Positions 53,766-62,024 are shown, counted from the stretch's first letter. The stretch is 64,000 bases of DNA from Hominisplanchenecus_A murintestinalis (GCF_943193015.1 NZ_CALPCM010000012.1:1-64000), one strand, 5' to 3'. The notes: generated from the letters alone by a model not told the origin. Program-made: numbers and translations.

Positions 53766-54854
53766 TTAATACTCTTGATTCTTCATATAGTTCATGTAGC
53801 TGACAACCATCAGCGCGATTTTAAAAGTAAGCGCGTCATCAAATACCCGGATATCCAGCCCCGTGCTTCTCTGAAGCTTCTCTAACCGATACACCAGCGT
53901 ATTCCGATGGACATAAAGCTGCCTCGCCGTCTCAGACACATTCAGGTTATTTTCAAAAAATTTGCTGATAGTCACAAGCGTCTCATCATCAAACGTATCC
54001 GGCAGGTTTTCTCCAAATACTTCTTTCATAAACATTTCACAAAGCTGTACCGGAAGCTGATAGATCAGCCGTCCGATACCCAGTGTATTGTATGCGATGA
54101 TGTCCTTTTCCGAATAGAAAATTTTTCCCACGTCAAGAGCCATTTTAGCCTCTTTATAAGACTTTGAAACCTGGTTAATCTGCTCCACAATCGTACCGTA
54201 AGAAATGTGCACCGCAGACATAGCTTCTGAATTCAGCATATCCCGCATCATCTGGGCAGCCGCTTCTAAATCACCGTAAGATTCATTTTCTTCCACTTCA
54301 CGGACCAGGATAATACTCTTTTCATCCACTGCGGTAATATAATCCCCTGTCCTGGACGCGAACAGCGTTTTCAGCGTCTCCATCGCAATATTATCTTTTT
54401 CCCGCCTTGTCTCAATAATAAAAACTACCCGGGGCGCCTCCACTTCAATATGCAGTTTCTTTGCACGGTTATAGATATCCACCAACAGCATATTGTCCAA
54501 CAGAAGATTTTGGATAAAATTATTTTTGTCAACCCGCTCCTTGTACGCTGCCAGAAGATTCTGGATTTCGCTGACCGCTACTCTCCCTATCATATATGCA
54601 TCCTCACCGGAACCTTTCGACACCAGAACATATTCCAATGATTTATCATCCAGAATTTTAAAGAAGTGATATCCCTGTATTACCTGGCTGTCTGCCACTG
54701 AGTCTGCAAACAGCTTCACGGCATCTGCCGGAATATTTTCATCGGTAAATGTAGACAGGAGTGTATGCCCCTCCAAATCCATGATCCATAAATCCACCCT
54801 GGTAATCTCTTTCAGCTCATCAATTGCCGTCTGTAAAACCTGACTTGAAATCAT
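53766..54854 (-). CDS. cdaR: CdaR-family (sugar diacid) transcriptional regulator
   Basis: 362 residues. The N-terminal ~130 residues fit the sugar-diacid recognition domain (LQTAIDELKEITRVDLWIMD). The middle is a GGDEF-like CdaR domain (~150-260), and the C-terminus is a PucR-type helix-turn-helix with NLNVSETARQLYVHRNTLVYRLEKL near 305-330. Such proteins activate genes for glucarate, galactarate or glycerate use in response to the acid. It precedes DUF7916 and the hydratase on the same strand, so those are its likely targets. A terminator just upstream insulates it from msmK. The name reflects the family; the true effector is unknown. Confidence 0.8.
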   Translation of the reverse strand: MISSQVLQTAIDELKEITRVDLWIMDLEGHTLLSTFTDENIPADAVKLFADSVADSQVIQGYHFFKILDDKSLEYVLVSKGSGEDAYMIGRVAVSEIQNLLAAYKERVDKNNFIQNLLLDNMLLVDIYNRAKKLHIEVEAPRVVFIIETRREKDNIAMETLKTLFASRTGDYITAVDEKSIILVREVEENESYGDLEAAAQMMRDMLNSEAMSAVHISYGTIVEQINQVSKSYKEAKMALDVGKIFYSEKDIIAYNTLGIGRLIYQLPVQLCEMFMKEVFGENLPDTFDDETLVTISKFFENNLNVSETARQLYVHRNTLVYRLEKLQRSTGLDIRVFDDALTFKIALMVVSYMNYMKNQEY

Positions 54855-54875
54855 GTTTCCCCTTCCTGTCTAATG

Positions 54876-54904
54876 AAAAACCCTCCCAACTTTCATCGGG
54901 AGGG
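54876..54904 (-). terminator. Terminator of the msmK gene
   Basis: CCCTCCC and GGGAGGG (54881-54887 / 54898-54904) form a 7-bp GC-rich stem, followed by five T on the minus strand. Confidence 0.9.
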
Positions 54905-54922
54905 CCTATCGCTCTCAAAAGA

Positions 54923-56035
54923 CTAATTTGTGATAACCTTCTCTGTCTCTTTATCAAATACGTGAATCTTCGTAGCATCCAGGGCAAACCTTACGGTATC
55001 GCCTGTCCTTGCCGTGGTCTGCGGATTTACGCGCGCTGTCATATTATATCCTTCTACATCGAAGTATAAGAATACTTCTGCACCCAGCAGCTCATATACT
55101 CTGATTTTAGACTCTATAACAGTATCCGGTGAGGATTTAATGAACTCCTCGGAATCATATACATTTTCCGGACGGATTCCCATAGTTACAGTCTTTCCTG
55201 CATATCCGCCGTCAATCAGCTTCTTTGCCTTGTCAGCCGGAAGCTTAATGCTGAACTCTCCGACAACCAGTTTCACATCGTTTCCTTTTACCTCAACCTG
55301 CGCATCCATAAAGTTCATCTGCGGAGAACCGATAAATCCTGCTACGAATAAATTATCAGGGTAGTTGTACAGGTTCTGCGGCGTATCTACCTGCTGTACC
55401 ACACCATCCTTCATAACAACAATCCTGGTTCCCAGTGTCATAGCCTCTGTCTGGTCATGGGTTACATAAATAATAGTCGCACCCAGTCTCTGATGCAGCT
55501 TCGAAATCTCAATACGCATCTGAACCCTCAGTTTCGCATCCAGATTTGACAGCGGCTCGTCCATCAGGAACACTTTCGGGTCACGCACAATGGCACGCCC
55601 CATAGCAACACGCTGTCTCTGTCCTCCGGAAAGAGCCTTCGGCTTACGGTCTAACAATTTATCCAAATCAAGAATCTTTGCTGCTTCTTTTACCATCTTG
55701 TCAATCTGATCTTTCGGAACTTTCCTGAGCTTCAGGCCAAACGCCATATTATCATATACTGTCATATGAGGATACAGCGCATAGTTCTGGAATACCATCG
55801 CAATATCCCTGTCTTTCGGTTCTACATCATTTACAACCCTGTCTCCGATTTTCAAAACGCCGCTTGTAATCTCTTCGAGTCCCGCTACCATACGCAGTGT
55901 CGTAGACTTTCCGCATCCTGAAGGACCTACAAAAATGATAAATTCTTTATCCTCTATCTCCAGGTTAAAATCCTTCACTGCTTCAAATCCGTTCGGGTAT
56001 GTTTTGTTAATATGCTGTAATGATAAACTTGCCAT
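54923..56035 (-). CDS. msmK: MsmK/UgpC-type sugar ABC transporter ATPase
   Basis: 370 residues. The ATPase domain has Walker A GPSGCGKSTT (~37-46), signature LSGGQRQRVAMGRAIVRDP and Walker B VFLMDEPLSNLD. The C-terminal ~130 residues form the OB-type regulatory domain of MalK-like proteins (TVTMGIRPENVY). No permease or binding protein adjoins, as expected for the shared MsmK ATPase that energises several carbohydrate transporters in Firmicutes. AGGAGG precedes the ATG. A TAGTATACTA palindrome in the leader (around 56079-56088) may be part of the promoter or operator. The exact sugar set cannot be predicted. Confidence 0.88.
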   Translation of the reverse strand: MASLSLQHINKTYPNGFEAVKDFNLEIEDKEFIIFVGPSGCGKSTTLRMVAGLEEITSGVLKIGDRVVNDVEPKDRDIAMVFQNYALYPHMTVYDNMAFGLKLRKVPKDQIDKMVKEAAKILDLDKLLDRKPKALSGGQRQRVAMGRAIVRDPKVFLMDEPLSNLDAKLRVQMRIEISKLHQRLGATIIYVTHDQTEAMTLGTRIVVMKDGVVQQVDTPQNLYNYPDNLFVAGFIGSPQMNFMDAQVEVKGNDVKLVVGEFSIKLPADKAKKLIDGGYAGKTVTMGIRPENVYDSEEFIKSSPDTVIESKIRVYELLGAEVFLYFDVEGYNMTARVNPQTTARTGDTVRFALDATKIHVFDKETEKVITN

Positions 56036-56213
56036 TTTCCTAACCTCCTAAAATTTTCAACTGCCGTTTAACTGTTCTTAGTATACTAGATAACCTGCTT
56101 TTCAGCCATACCCGAATTATACAAAGATTTCCTTTTTGGATTGTAAAATATGCTTATGAATGTAGAAATAATAACCCATTTCGGTAATTCTGCCGAAAAT
56201 CCCTCAAATACTC

Positions 56214-56242
56214 TATACAAAATGACGAATGCCGTGTATACT
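56214..56242 (+). promoter_or_regulatory. Promoter placing the exonuclease start almost at the 5' end
   Basis: TATACA (56214-56219) and TATACT (56237-56242) are 17 bases apart. Transcription would begin near 56249, about 3 bases before the ATG at 56252, implying a leaderless or nearly leaderless mRNA. Confidence 0.45.
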
Positions 56243-56251
56243 CATAGTATT

Positions 56252-57187
56252 ATGAACTACATTATATTTGATTTAGAATGGAACCAGTGCCCTGACGGGA
56301 AAGAATTCGAAGACCCATCGCTTCCTTTTGAAATTCTGGAAATCGGGGCCATAAAGCTTGACAGCAACTATCATGAACTTGGCAGATTCCACGAACAAAT
56401 CTGTCCCGCGGTGTACACTTCTATGCATGAATACACACAGGATCTCCTTCATATAGACATGGAAAGCCTGAAAAATGCCCGTACCTTTCCTGAAGCAGCA
56501 GCGGATTTCCTGTCCTGGTGCGGGAAACGGGTTCATTTCTGCACCTGGGGCGTCTCGGATCTGTACGAACTCCAACGGAATATGCGCTATCATGGAATGA
56601 AAAATCCATTCCGTGCTCCGCTCCGGTTTTATGATATCCAGAAAATTTTCAGCATCGTTTACGACGACAGAAAAGTAAGGCGCTCCCTGGAACATGCGGC
56701 AGACTTCCTGAAGCTCGAAAAGGGAGAGCGTTTTCATAATGCCTTAAACGATTCTGTATACACTGCCGAAATTTTGAAACGCCTTCCCAGTGAAACCGTC
56801 CTGAAAAATTTTTCCATTGATTATTTCCAGAATCCTAAAAGCCGGAAAGAAGAAATCTATGCTGTATACGACAACTATGCCAAATTCGTATCCCGTGAAT
56901 TTTCCTCAAAAGTCCAGGCCATGAAAGACTGGAAAGTAACTTCCACCAGATGTTTCCTTTGTAAAAAGAACGCCCGCCGCAAAATCCGCTGGTTCTCCAA
57001 CGGAAACGGCAGCTATTTCAGCCTTTCTTACTGTGAAGAACACGGCTGGCTGAAAGGAAAGATCAAACTGCGGAAAGCCGAAAGCGGAAACTACTTCTGT
57101 ATAAAAATCTTAAAACTTATCACTCCGGAAGAAGCCGAAGAAGTACGGCAGAAAAAGGACGCCATGAAATGCAAACACAAAAAATGA
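56252..57187 (+). CDS. DEDDh 3'-5' exonuclease domain protein
   Basis: 311 residues. The first motif FDLEWNQ (Asp and Glu of DEDDh) comes right after the start, ending MNYIIFDLEW. The later motif RFHNALNDSVYTAEIL supplies the catalytic His and last Asp. The N-terminal ~180 residues thus form an RNase T/DnaQ-like fold of the KapD/Eri-1 type. The C-terminal third has paired cysteines (CFLCKKNARR and later YCEEHGW), maybe a zinc-binding module. The start at 56252 is chosen because the catalytic domain begins there; upstream in-frame ATGs at 56150 and 56222 add residues unlike the family. No ribosome site precedes it. Substrate (RNA or DNA) is unknown. Confidence 0.7.
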   Translation: MNYIIFDLEWNQCPDGKEFEDPSLPFEILEIGAIKLDSNYHELGRFHEQICPAVYTSMHEYTQDLLHIDMESLKNARTFPEAAADFLSWCGKRVHFCTWGVSDLYELQRNMRYHGMKNPFRAPLRFYDIQKIFSIVYDDRKVRRSLEHAADFLKLEKGERFHNALNDSVYTAEILKRLPSETVLKNFSIDYFQNPKSRKEEIYAVYDNYAKFVSREFSSKVQAMKDWKVTSTRCFLCKKNARRKIRWFSNGNGSYFSLSYCEEHGWLKGKIKLRKAESGNYFCIKILKLITPEEAEEVRQKKDAMKCKHKK

Positions 57188-57220
57188 GAAGCCGGTACCA
57201 GCCGCCAGCTTCTCATTTTT
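57181..57220. terminator. Bidirectional terminator between the exonuclease and recombinase genes
   Basis: AAAATGAGAAGC (57181-57192) and GCTTCTCATTTT (57208-57219) form a 12-bp perfect stem that includes the exonuclease stop codon. T runs on both strands serve the two convergent genes. Confidence 0.85.
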
Positions 57221-57255
57221 CGCTACTCTGTTCAATCCACCCACAATAACATCTT

Positions 57256-57993
57256 TTATACAGTGTGTTTAAAATTATCCGCCAGTTCTTCCATTTCTGT
57301 TAACAGACAGTCCACTCTCCCATAAAACGCATCATTATTCGTAGGGTTATCCAGCTCGCTATTCAAGTACTCCAGCATATCCATCAGCTCTTTGATACGC
57401 TTCTTTCCCATGCCGTCCTTGTACAAAATATAACGGCTGCGTTCATTTTCTTCTGGCGTCATTTTCTTTAACACTACTTCTACATTGGGCTTTTCACCAA
57501 TATAACGGTATGTAATGGACGGGGACGCGTGATTTAAAAGATTCTGTAGATAATAAATATCGTTGGTCGCCTTATAATATCTCCACGCAAAAGTTTTTCT
57601 CATTGTCTGCGCACCGATAGAATTCAGCCCCATGTTTTTTCCCACTCCTTTAAATACACGGTAAGCCTGTTCCCTGGAAAGCGCAGTAGACGAACTTGCA
57701 TGCCCCTGAATCAGAAATGCATCCGGGTCTTTCCCTTCTGTGAACTCGCGGATAATCTCTTTAAGATCCCTTGGAATATTAAAAGTACGCCGGATATTTT
57801 TCGTCCCGATACAAGCCTCAATCGTATCCTTGTCACGGATATCCTTATTTCTGAACTTTAATATTTCCTGGAGCTGCAGACCCGTTCCCACACCGATTTC
57901 AAACAGGATATAGTACTTGTCATCCACTTTCCTCAGCTCCTGCTTAAACTTTTCCAATGTTTCGTCATCTTTGATAGGCGATACCCAATTCAT
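57256..57993 (-). CDS. Degenerate tyrosine recombinase catalytic-domain protein
   Basis: 245 residues with the fold of a tyrosine recombinase catalytic domain but no N-terminal core-binding domain. The box I arginine (usually TGLR) is Gln40 in GTGLQLQE, and the box II His is Gln129 in GAQTMRKTF. Arg132, a box III His155 (LLNHASPSIT) and a Tyr at 164 (TYRYIG) remain. Loss of the first arginine normally abolishes strand cleavage, so it may be a DNA-binding or structural derivative rather than an active integrase. Its ATG follows the carboxypeptidase stop by 3 bases, with AAGGAGG inside that gene's end, so they are co-translated. No attachment site or phage genes adjoin. Confidence 0.7.
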   Translation of the reverse strand: MNWVSPIKDDETLEKFKQELRKVDDKYYILFEIGVGTGLQLQEILKFRNKDIRDKDTIEACIGTKNIRRTFNIPRDLKEIIREFTEGKDPDAFLIQGHASSSTALSREQAYRVFKGVGKNMGLNSIGAQTMRKTFAWRYYKATNDIYYLQNLLNHASPSITYRYIGEKPNVEVVLKKMTPEENERSRYILYKDGMGKKRIKELMDMLEYLNSELDNPTNNDAFYGRVDCLLTEMEELADNFKHTV

Positions 57994-57996
57994 GAT

Positions 57997-59637
57997 TTAT
58001 TCCTCCTTCTTTTCCTCTGAAATGTTCTGTTCTGTTTTTTCTTGTTCCTGACGGTGCTTTTCCAGCCCTGCACGAAGCTCTGCTTCGATTTCACTGATGG
58101 ACTTACTGTCAATATCCTTTTCTATCCGTGTGCGCTCTTCCCTTTCTTTTTGGCGCTGTTTTCGGATTTTCTGGGAATTGCGGTTCCGTATATAAGCAAT
58201 AATCAGCATCGGAAGCAGCAGGATAATCAAGACCAGCCCTGCCAGAGCTGCTGCAATATCATGTTCATAAATCCAGCTCCATGCACGCTCCCATCCGGTC
58301 TTTATCGACTCCAGCACCTCTTCTGCCTCTTTTCCAAATCCGGCAGCTTCCGTCTCCGGCTCCATATTATCCGCCGAAAGATCCGTATTTATCAAATTCC
58401 ACTCTGGTATTTCAATATCCACCGTATTAAACACCGCCGGAATCTCTCCCACCTGCCAGCCGTTAAATATATAACTAAATTTATTTCCTCTGCGGAAGGT
58501 CTGCTTCACTGCACCCACATCAACGCCCTTTGGAATCGAAACCGCCGCGCTTCCCGCAGTAAAAAGCATAGATTCTGACAATGCAGGGGCATTCATCACC
58601 GCAGCCTTGCCAAATATAGCATGTCCCATAACGTCCTGACGGGTAACGCTGCCGTCTGCAACGGGAATCTCTTCCCTCTTAAACTTTTTAAATCCATAAT
58701 CCAGAAGATCCTTTGTCTCCCAGCATATTTTATCCGGGCCGTTCGTCCGCATAATAACACAAATCAGCCGCCGTCCTTTTCTCTGGGCAACTGTGACAAG
58801 AGTATTCAACGCTGCTTCCGTAAACCCTGTCTTTCCTCCCAGGCAGCCCTTATAACGAAAGCCTTCCCGAAAAAGCATTTTCTGATGATTCACCAGCACA
58901 TGCTCCTCCCGTACATGCTTGGACTTCGGAATAATATATTCTATGGTCTTCGCAATTTTGGCATACGTCTCGTTTTCCATAGCCGCCCGCATGATAAGAG
59001 CCATATCCCGGGCGCATGTGTAATGATTTTCATTGTGCAGTCCGTGGGCATTCACAAAATGGGTATTGACACATCCCAGTTCCGCGGCTTTCTGGTTCAT
59101 CAGCTCTGCAAACCCTTCTTCCGATCCGCCTATTTTTTCTGCTACCGCATTGGCACAGTCATTAGCTGATTCCAGTATAATTCCATATAAAGCCTGCTCA
59201 AGTGTAATCCATTCCCCCACATCCATCCACAAACGGCTGCTATCTGTTTCCAAGCTGTTTACCGACCACTCAGAAAACTTCACTTTACTCTTCAGCTTCC
59301 CATGCTCAAGCGCTACCAGCGTCGTCATGATTTTTGTAATGCTCGCCGGATATTCCTTCGCTTCCATATTCTTACTATAAAGAAAAGTTCCCGTCTCGGC
59401 ATCCATCACCACGGCAGCTTCCCCTTCCACCTGAGGTCCCGCCGGCCAGCCTTCTATGGCATTCGACTCAATAGGCAGAAAATAAGATTCCGGATACTCC
59501 GTTTCCTGTGTCGTCTCCTCTTCTATGTCCTCCGTCTCCTGCTGCTCCGTCGCATATACGGTGTTTATCGGAAATACTGTCGTAAAAAATACCGATGCCG
59601 CAAGTGCATACAAGATACCTGCTTTTTGTTTCTTCAT
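57997..59637 (-). CDS. D-alanyl-D-alanine carboxypeptidase (PBP5/DacA family)
   Basis: 546 residues. A signal peptide (MKKQKAGILYALAASVFFTT) precedes the penicillin-binding domain: Ser99 in SITK, SAN at 157-159 and KTG at 269-271. It trims the terminal D-Ala from peptidoglycan stems outside the membrane. The C-terminal ~150 residues include a PBP5-C-like beta domain, a transmembrane helix (~480-500) and a long charged cytoplasmic tail, so it is anchored by a true helix rather than an amphipathic one. I start at 59637 because GAGG lies 5 bases upstream. The frame reaches 59670 through a leader shared with the exchanger gene at 6290. The recombinase-like gene is coupled downstream. Confidence 0.87.
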   Translation of the reverse strand: MKKQKAGILYALAASVFFTTVFPINTVYATEQQETEDIEEETTQETEYPESYFLPIESNAIEGWPAGPQVEGEAAVVMDAETGTFLYSKNMEAKEYPASITKIMTTLVALEHGKLKSKVKFSEWSVNSLETDSSRLWMDVGEWITLEQALYGIILESANDCANAVAEKIGGSEEGFAELMNQKAAELGCVNTHFVNAHGLHNENHYTCARDMALIMRAAMENETYAKIAKTIEYIIPKSKHVREEHVLVNHQKMLFREGFRYKGCLGGKTGFTEAALNTLVTVAQRKGRRLICVIMRTNGPDKICWETKDLLDYGFKKFKREEIPVADGSVTRQDVMGHAIFGKAAVMNAPALSESMLFTAGSAAVSIPKGVDVGAVKQTFRRGNKFSYIFNGWQVGEIPAVFNTVDIEIPEWNLINTDLSADNMEPETEAAGFGKEAEEVLESIKTGWERAWSWIYEHDIAAALAGLVLIILLLPMLIIAYIRNRNSQKIRKQRQKEREERTRIEKDIDSKSISEIEAELRAGLEKHRQEQEKTEQNISEEKKEE

Positions 59638-59697
59638 TCTTTCCTCTTTCTGACGCACTTGCTGCGTCATCTTAATAGATTTGAAAGCTCATTCAAA
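59638..59697 (-). promoter_or_regulatory. Two-hairpin leader element, copy B
   Basis: Hairpin 1 is TTTGAA-6 nt-TTCAAA (59680-59697), a 6-nt linker follows, then hairpin 2 GACGCA-5 nt-TGCGTC (59652-59668) and AGAAAGAGGA. The 32-base core 59642-59673 differs from copy A (6295-6326) at one position, in the hairpin 2 loop. Hairpin 1 differs in sequence but keeps its pairing and loop size. As in copy A, an in-frame ATG reading MTQQVRQKEE lies exactly 33 bases before the gene start. Confidence 0.6.
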
Positions 59698-59741
59698 ACT
59701 CTCCATCTGTTTTTAAAATTCGTTTTCTTATATCACATATT

Positions 59742-59770
59742 ATTATAGTATATTCCTTTCCCTTTTTCAA
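59742..59770 (-). promoter_or_regulatory. Sigma-A promoter of the carboxypeptidase gene
   Basis: Minus-strand TTGAAA (59765-59770) and perfect TATAAT (59742-59747) are 17 bases apart. The leader of about 98 bases contains the whole two-hairpin element. A weaker TTGACA lies further upstream near 59852. I see nothing else in 59771-59877. Confidence 0.75.
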
Positions 59771-59877
59771 CCTCTATTTAAACGAATGCAGCGTTTCACA
59801 GCAGCATCAGCATGGTAAATTGCGGTTTGACATTTAAATGCTCTGGGATATAGCTGTCAATGGTTCACAATCAATTA

Positions 59878-59921
59878 TAAAAGCCGCTGCAGAACATATA
59901 CAAAATGTTCCGCAGCAGCTT
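59878..59921 (-). terminator. Terminator of the zinc-ribbon operon
   Basis: In minus-strand RNA AAGCUGCUGCGGAACAU pairs fully, with two G-U pairs, with AUGUUCUGCAGCGGCUU and is followed by UUAUAAUU. Confidence 0.75.
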
Positions 59922-59931
59922 CCTTTACCGC

Positions 59932-60516
59932 TTATTCTTCTGTAGTTTCCTGCTCTGACATTTCGTCATGAGGTTCTTCTTCCGGTTCTGCAGCAGCTTC
60001 CTGTTTCGGCTCTTCGTCCGGCTGCGCTTCAGAAACTGTCTCGGCTCCTGATTCTGCTTCTGCATCTTCTTCCAGAATCACCTCGGCTTCCTTCGCCTCT
60101 TTCAGTTCTTCTGCATCTACATCCGTATCCACTACTTCCGGCTCTGGATATTTCGTTCCGCATTCGGGACAGAACATCCCTTTTTCCGGGAGCTTCGCAG
60201 AACAATTCGGGCATACCCTGACATTATCCAGCTTACTGATATGTTCTTTCAGCACGGTTATCCGTTCCTTTATTTCCTCTATCTTCTGAATTCCCTCTGC
60301 CAGAGCTTCTTCAGGGTCGCCATTATGCAGATTACAGTACATTTCACCTATTTCCGCATAAACTTCCTTAAGCTGCCGTTCTTCTTCTTTCACCTGCATT
60401 TTGAGATTGCTGCTTTCCGCCATGTCTTTCATTTTCTTAGCCATACTCTGGCTTGTCTGTGAAATTTTCTGACCTGTTCTCGTTATCGTGTTTCCTAAAT
60501 CATCGATAAATGCCAT
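59932..60516 (-). CDS. Zinc-ribbon protein with coiled coil and acidic tail
   Basis: 194 residues in three parts. The N-terminal ~95 residues are helical and charged (VKEEERQLKEVYAEIGEMY), probably a coiled coil. A zinc ribbon follows with Cys102, Cys105, Cys116 and Cys119 (CPNCSAKLPEKGMFCPECG). The tail after 125 is almost wholly acidic and disordered. No signal peptide, so cytoplasmic. AAGGAGG precedes the ATG. It forms a two-gene operon with the membrane zinc-ribbon protein upstream, 30 bases apart. Function unknown; a scaffold or stress-response role is a guess. Confidence 0.7.
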   Translation of the reverse strand: MAFIDDLGNTITRTGQKISQTSQSMAKKMKDMAESSNLKMQVKEEERQLKEVYAEIGEMYCNLHNGDPEEALAEGIQKIEEIKERITVLKEHISKLDNVRVCPNCSAKLPEKGMFCPECGTKYPEPEVVDTDVDAEELKEAKEAEVILEEDAEAESGAETVSEAQPDEEPKQEAAAEPEEEPHDEMSEQETTEE

Positions 60517-60546
60517 GTTAAAATCCTCCTTTTTGATTTTATGATA

Positions 60547-61149
60547 TTATGATAATTTCGTCCCGCACATATTGCAGAACGCAAATCTGTTACTACATTT
60601 CTCGCCGCATGAAGGACAGACTTTGTATTTTTCCCTCCCTGCGGATATCTCTTTACCCGCTGCTGTCTTTTTGCTATGGACAGCTACAGGTTCCTTTCCC
60701 TCTGATGCCGCGGCAGCTTCTTCCATATGGAACTGTATAATCGGCTCTTTCTGTGCATATACCGGAGTTTCTGTATTCTTTCCCAGCTCCCCTAAATTCC
60801 TGCATGCCCTCAACAGAATCATAATAAATTCAAAAACTATGCGCACTGCCAGGTTTCCGCCTACCAGCAATACAAGCCCCCGGGTCAGCTCCACTACGGA
60901 AAGCGACATAAACAGCCCGATTCCCGTACACAGGCAGGCCGCCAGTACATAACAGAATTTCAAAACATCCTCTATAATACAAAGCCTGAAATTCAGAAAA
61001 TCATACATTCTTGCCAGTCTGCCGGTAAAACGCTTCTCATTTTTCCTGCTCATAAACACAAAGAAAATAACAAACGCGCCTAAAACACCAAACACCAGCC
61101 CCAATACTTCCATAACCATAGCAAATCCAGCTACACTTACATGAATCAT
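60547..61149 (-). CDS. Membrane protein with C-terminal zinc ribbon
   Basis: 200 residues. Hydrophobic segments lie near residues 5-30, 58-82 and 85-112; a polar linker follows. The last 25 residues carry a zinc ribbon, CPSCGEKCSNRFAFCNMCG. I start at 61149 (MIHVSVAGFAMV), with AAGGAGGGG 5 bases upstream; the longer frame to 61167 reads through that ribosome site. Its promoter contains a 21-bp palindrome over the -10 box. With the soluble zinc-ribbon protein downstream it could form a membrane-linked complex. No family function is known to me. Confidence 0.7.
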   Translation of the reverse strand: MIHVSVAGFAMVMEVLGLVFGVLGAFVIFFVFMSRKNEKRFTGRLARMYDFLNFRLCIIEDVLKFCYVLAACLCTGIGLFMSLSVVELTRGLVLLVGGNLAVRIVFEFIMILLRACRNLGELGKNTETPVYAQKEPIIQFHMEEAAAASEGKEPVAVHSKKTAAGKEISAGREKYKVCPSCGEKCSNRFAFCNMCGTKLS

Positions 61150-61208
61150 CCCTGTCCCCTCCTTCATCTATTCCACAGATGCCGACTGCTTTGGGCAGCT
61201 GTTAGATA

Positions 61209-61239
61209 ATATTATACGACGTATAATATAAAACTGCAA
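61209..61239 (-). promoter_or_regulatory. Promoter with overlapping 21-bp palindrome, zinc-ribbon operon
   Basis: TTGCAG (61234-61239) and perfect TATAAT (61211-61216) on the minus strand are 17 bases apart. ATATTATAC-GAC-GTATAATAT (61209-61229) is a perfect dyad with a 3-base centre that covers the -10, well placed for a repressor. Confidence 0.6.
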
Positions 61240-61305
61240 TACAATCTTTCCTATTATACAAAATCTTAAGAATAGTTATAATATCTTTATAAACACTTCT
61301 ATGCA

Positions 61306-61339
61306 AAAATTTGAGCCCCTTGTTTCTCTGCAAGGAGCT
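61306..61339 (-). terminator. Terminator of the AraC-family gene
   Basis: AGCTCCTTG pairs with CAAGGGGCT (9 bp, one G-U in RNA) and AAATTTTT follows on the minus strand. Confidence 0.7.
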
Positions 61340-61376
61340 TAAATGCTTTTCAAAAACCAGCCTGCATTTAAAAAAT

Positions 61377-62024
61377 TCACGTTTCCAAATTGCCGCGGTA
61401 TTCTGAAGGTGAGATATGAAGCCATTTACGAAATGTCTCTGCATAATAGCTGGCTCCGTTAAATCCGGCAGCATAAGCCACTTCCGTAATGCTCCTGTCT
61501 GTAGTGCGCAGTAGCTCCACACTGCGGTTCAGCCGATACGCTGTAAGATATGTATTTGGCGTCTGATGGAAATAAAGACGGAACAGTTTACAGCATTTGC
61601 TCTGTCCGATTCCTCCGGCTGCCGCAATCTGTGAAAGCGATATTTTCTCATGATAATGCTGCTGGATAAAGCCTGTCATATTTTTAAGTATGGATAAATC
61701 ACTGGAATACGGCTGCTCTTCACTGTCAGCCCCAGGCATATTTTCATAGACAGACGCCCATATCCAGCTGAAAATCCCCTGTATCTTCAAAGGAGCTGTT
61801 GCTGTATCCCGAAGTCTGTATATCTCCCTGATTCCCCGGATAATATCCCTGTGCCATCCTGAATCTGTAAGTTTTATATAGGGAATATTGTTATTGTGAA
61901 GCACCGGAGCGGCATAATTCGGATATTCACTCAAAAAAGTATGCAGGATATAAAACGGATATTCCGTATGTCCATAAGGTATATTTTCCGATTTATCTTC
62001 ATTCAGTTCTATCCATCTCTTCAT
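61377..62024 (-). CDS. AraC-family regulator lacking most of its cupin sensor domain
   Basis: 215 residues against the usual ~280-300. The C-terminal two-helix-turn-helix AraC domain is complete (ISLSQIAAAGGIGQSKCCKLF and RSITEVAYAAGFNGASYYAETFRK, residues ~125-210). The N-terminus keeps the family opening, MKRWIELNEDKSENIPYG and FLSEYPNYAA, but then jumps to PVLHNNNIPYIKL. The intervening cupin core (the WHDDxE region and its strands, about 80 residues in relatives) is absent without loss of frame. It probably cannot sense the usual ligand and may act constitutively. AGGAGGCGG precedes the ATG. It is divergent from the acetyltransferase gene, its likely target. Confidence 0.75.
   Translation of the reverse strand: MKRWIELNEDKSENIPYGHTEYPFYILHTFLSEYPNYAAPVLHNNNIPYIKLTDSGWHRDIIRGIREIYRLRDTATAPLKIQGIFSWIWASVYENMPGADSEEQPYSSDLSILKNMTGFIQQHYHEKISLSQIAAAGGIGQSKCCKLFRLYFHQTPNTYLTAYRLNRSVELLRTTDRSITEVAYAAGFNGASYYAETFRKWLHISPSEYRGNLET

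Noticed and set aside
57256..57993. Integrase marking a prophage or integrative element
   Set aside because: No phage, conjugation or attachment features adjoin, key catalytic residues are changed, and it is coupled to a housekeeping wall gene.
61202..61522. 106-residue minus-strand frame
   Set aside because: It overlaps the AraC gene out of frame and its terminator; no family pattern.
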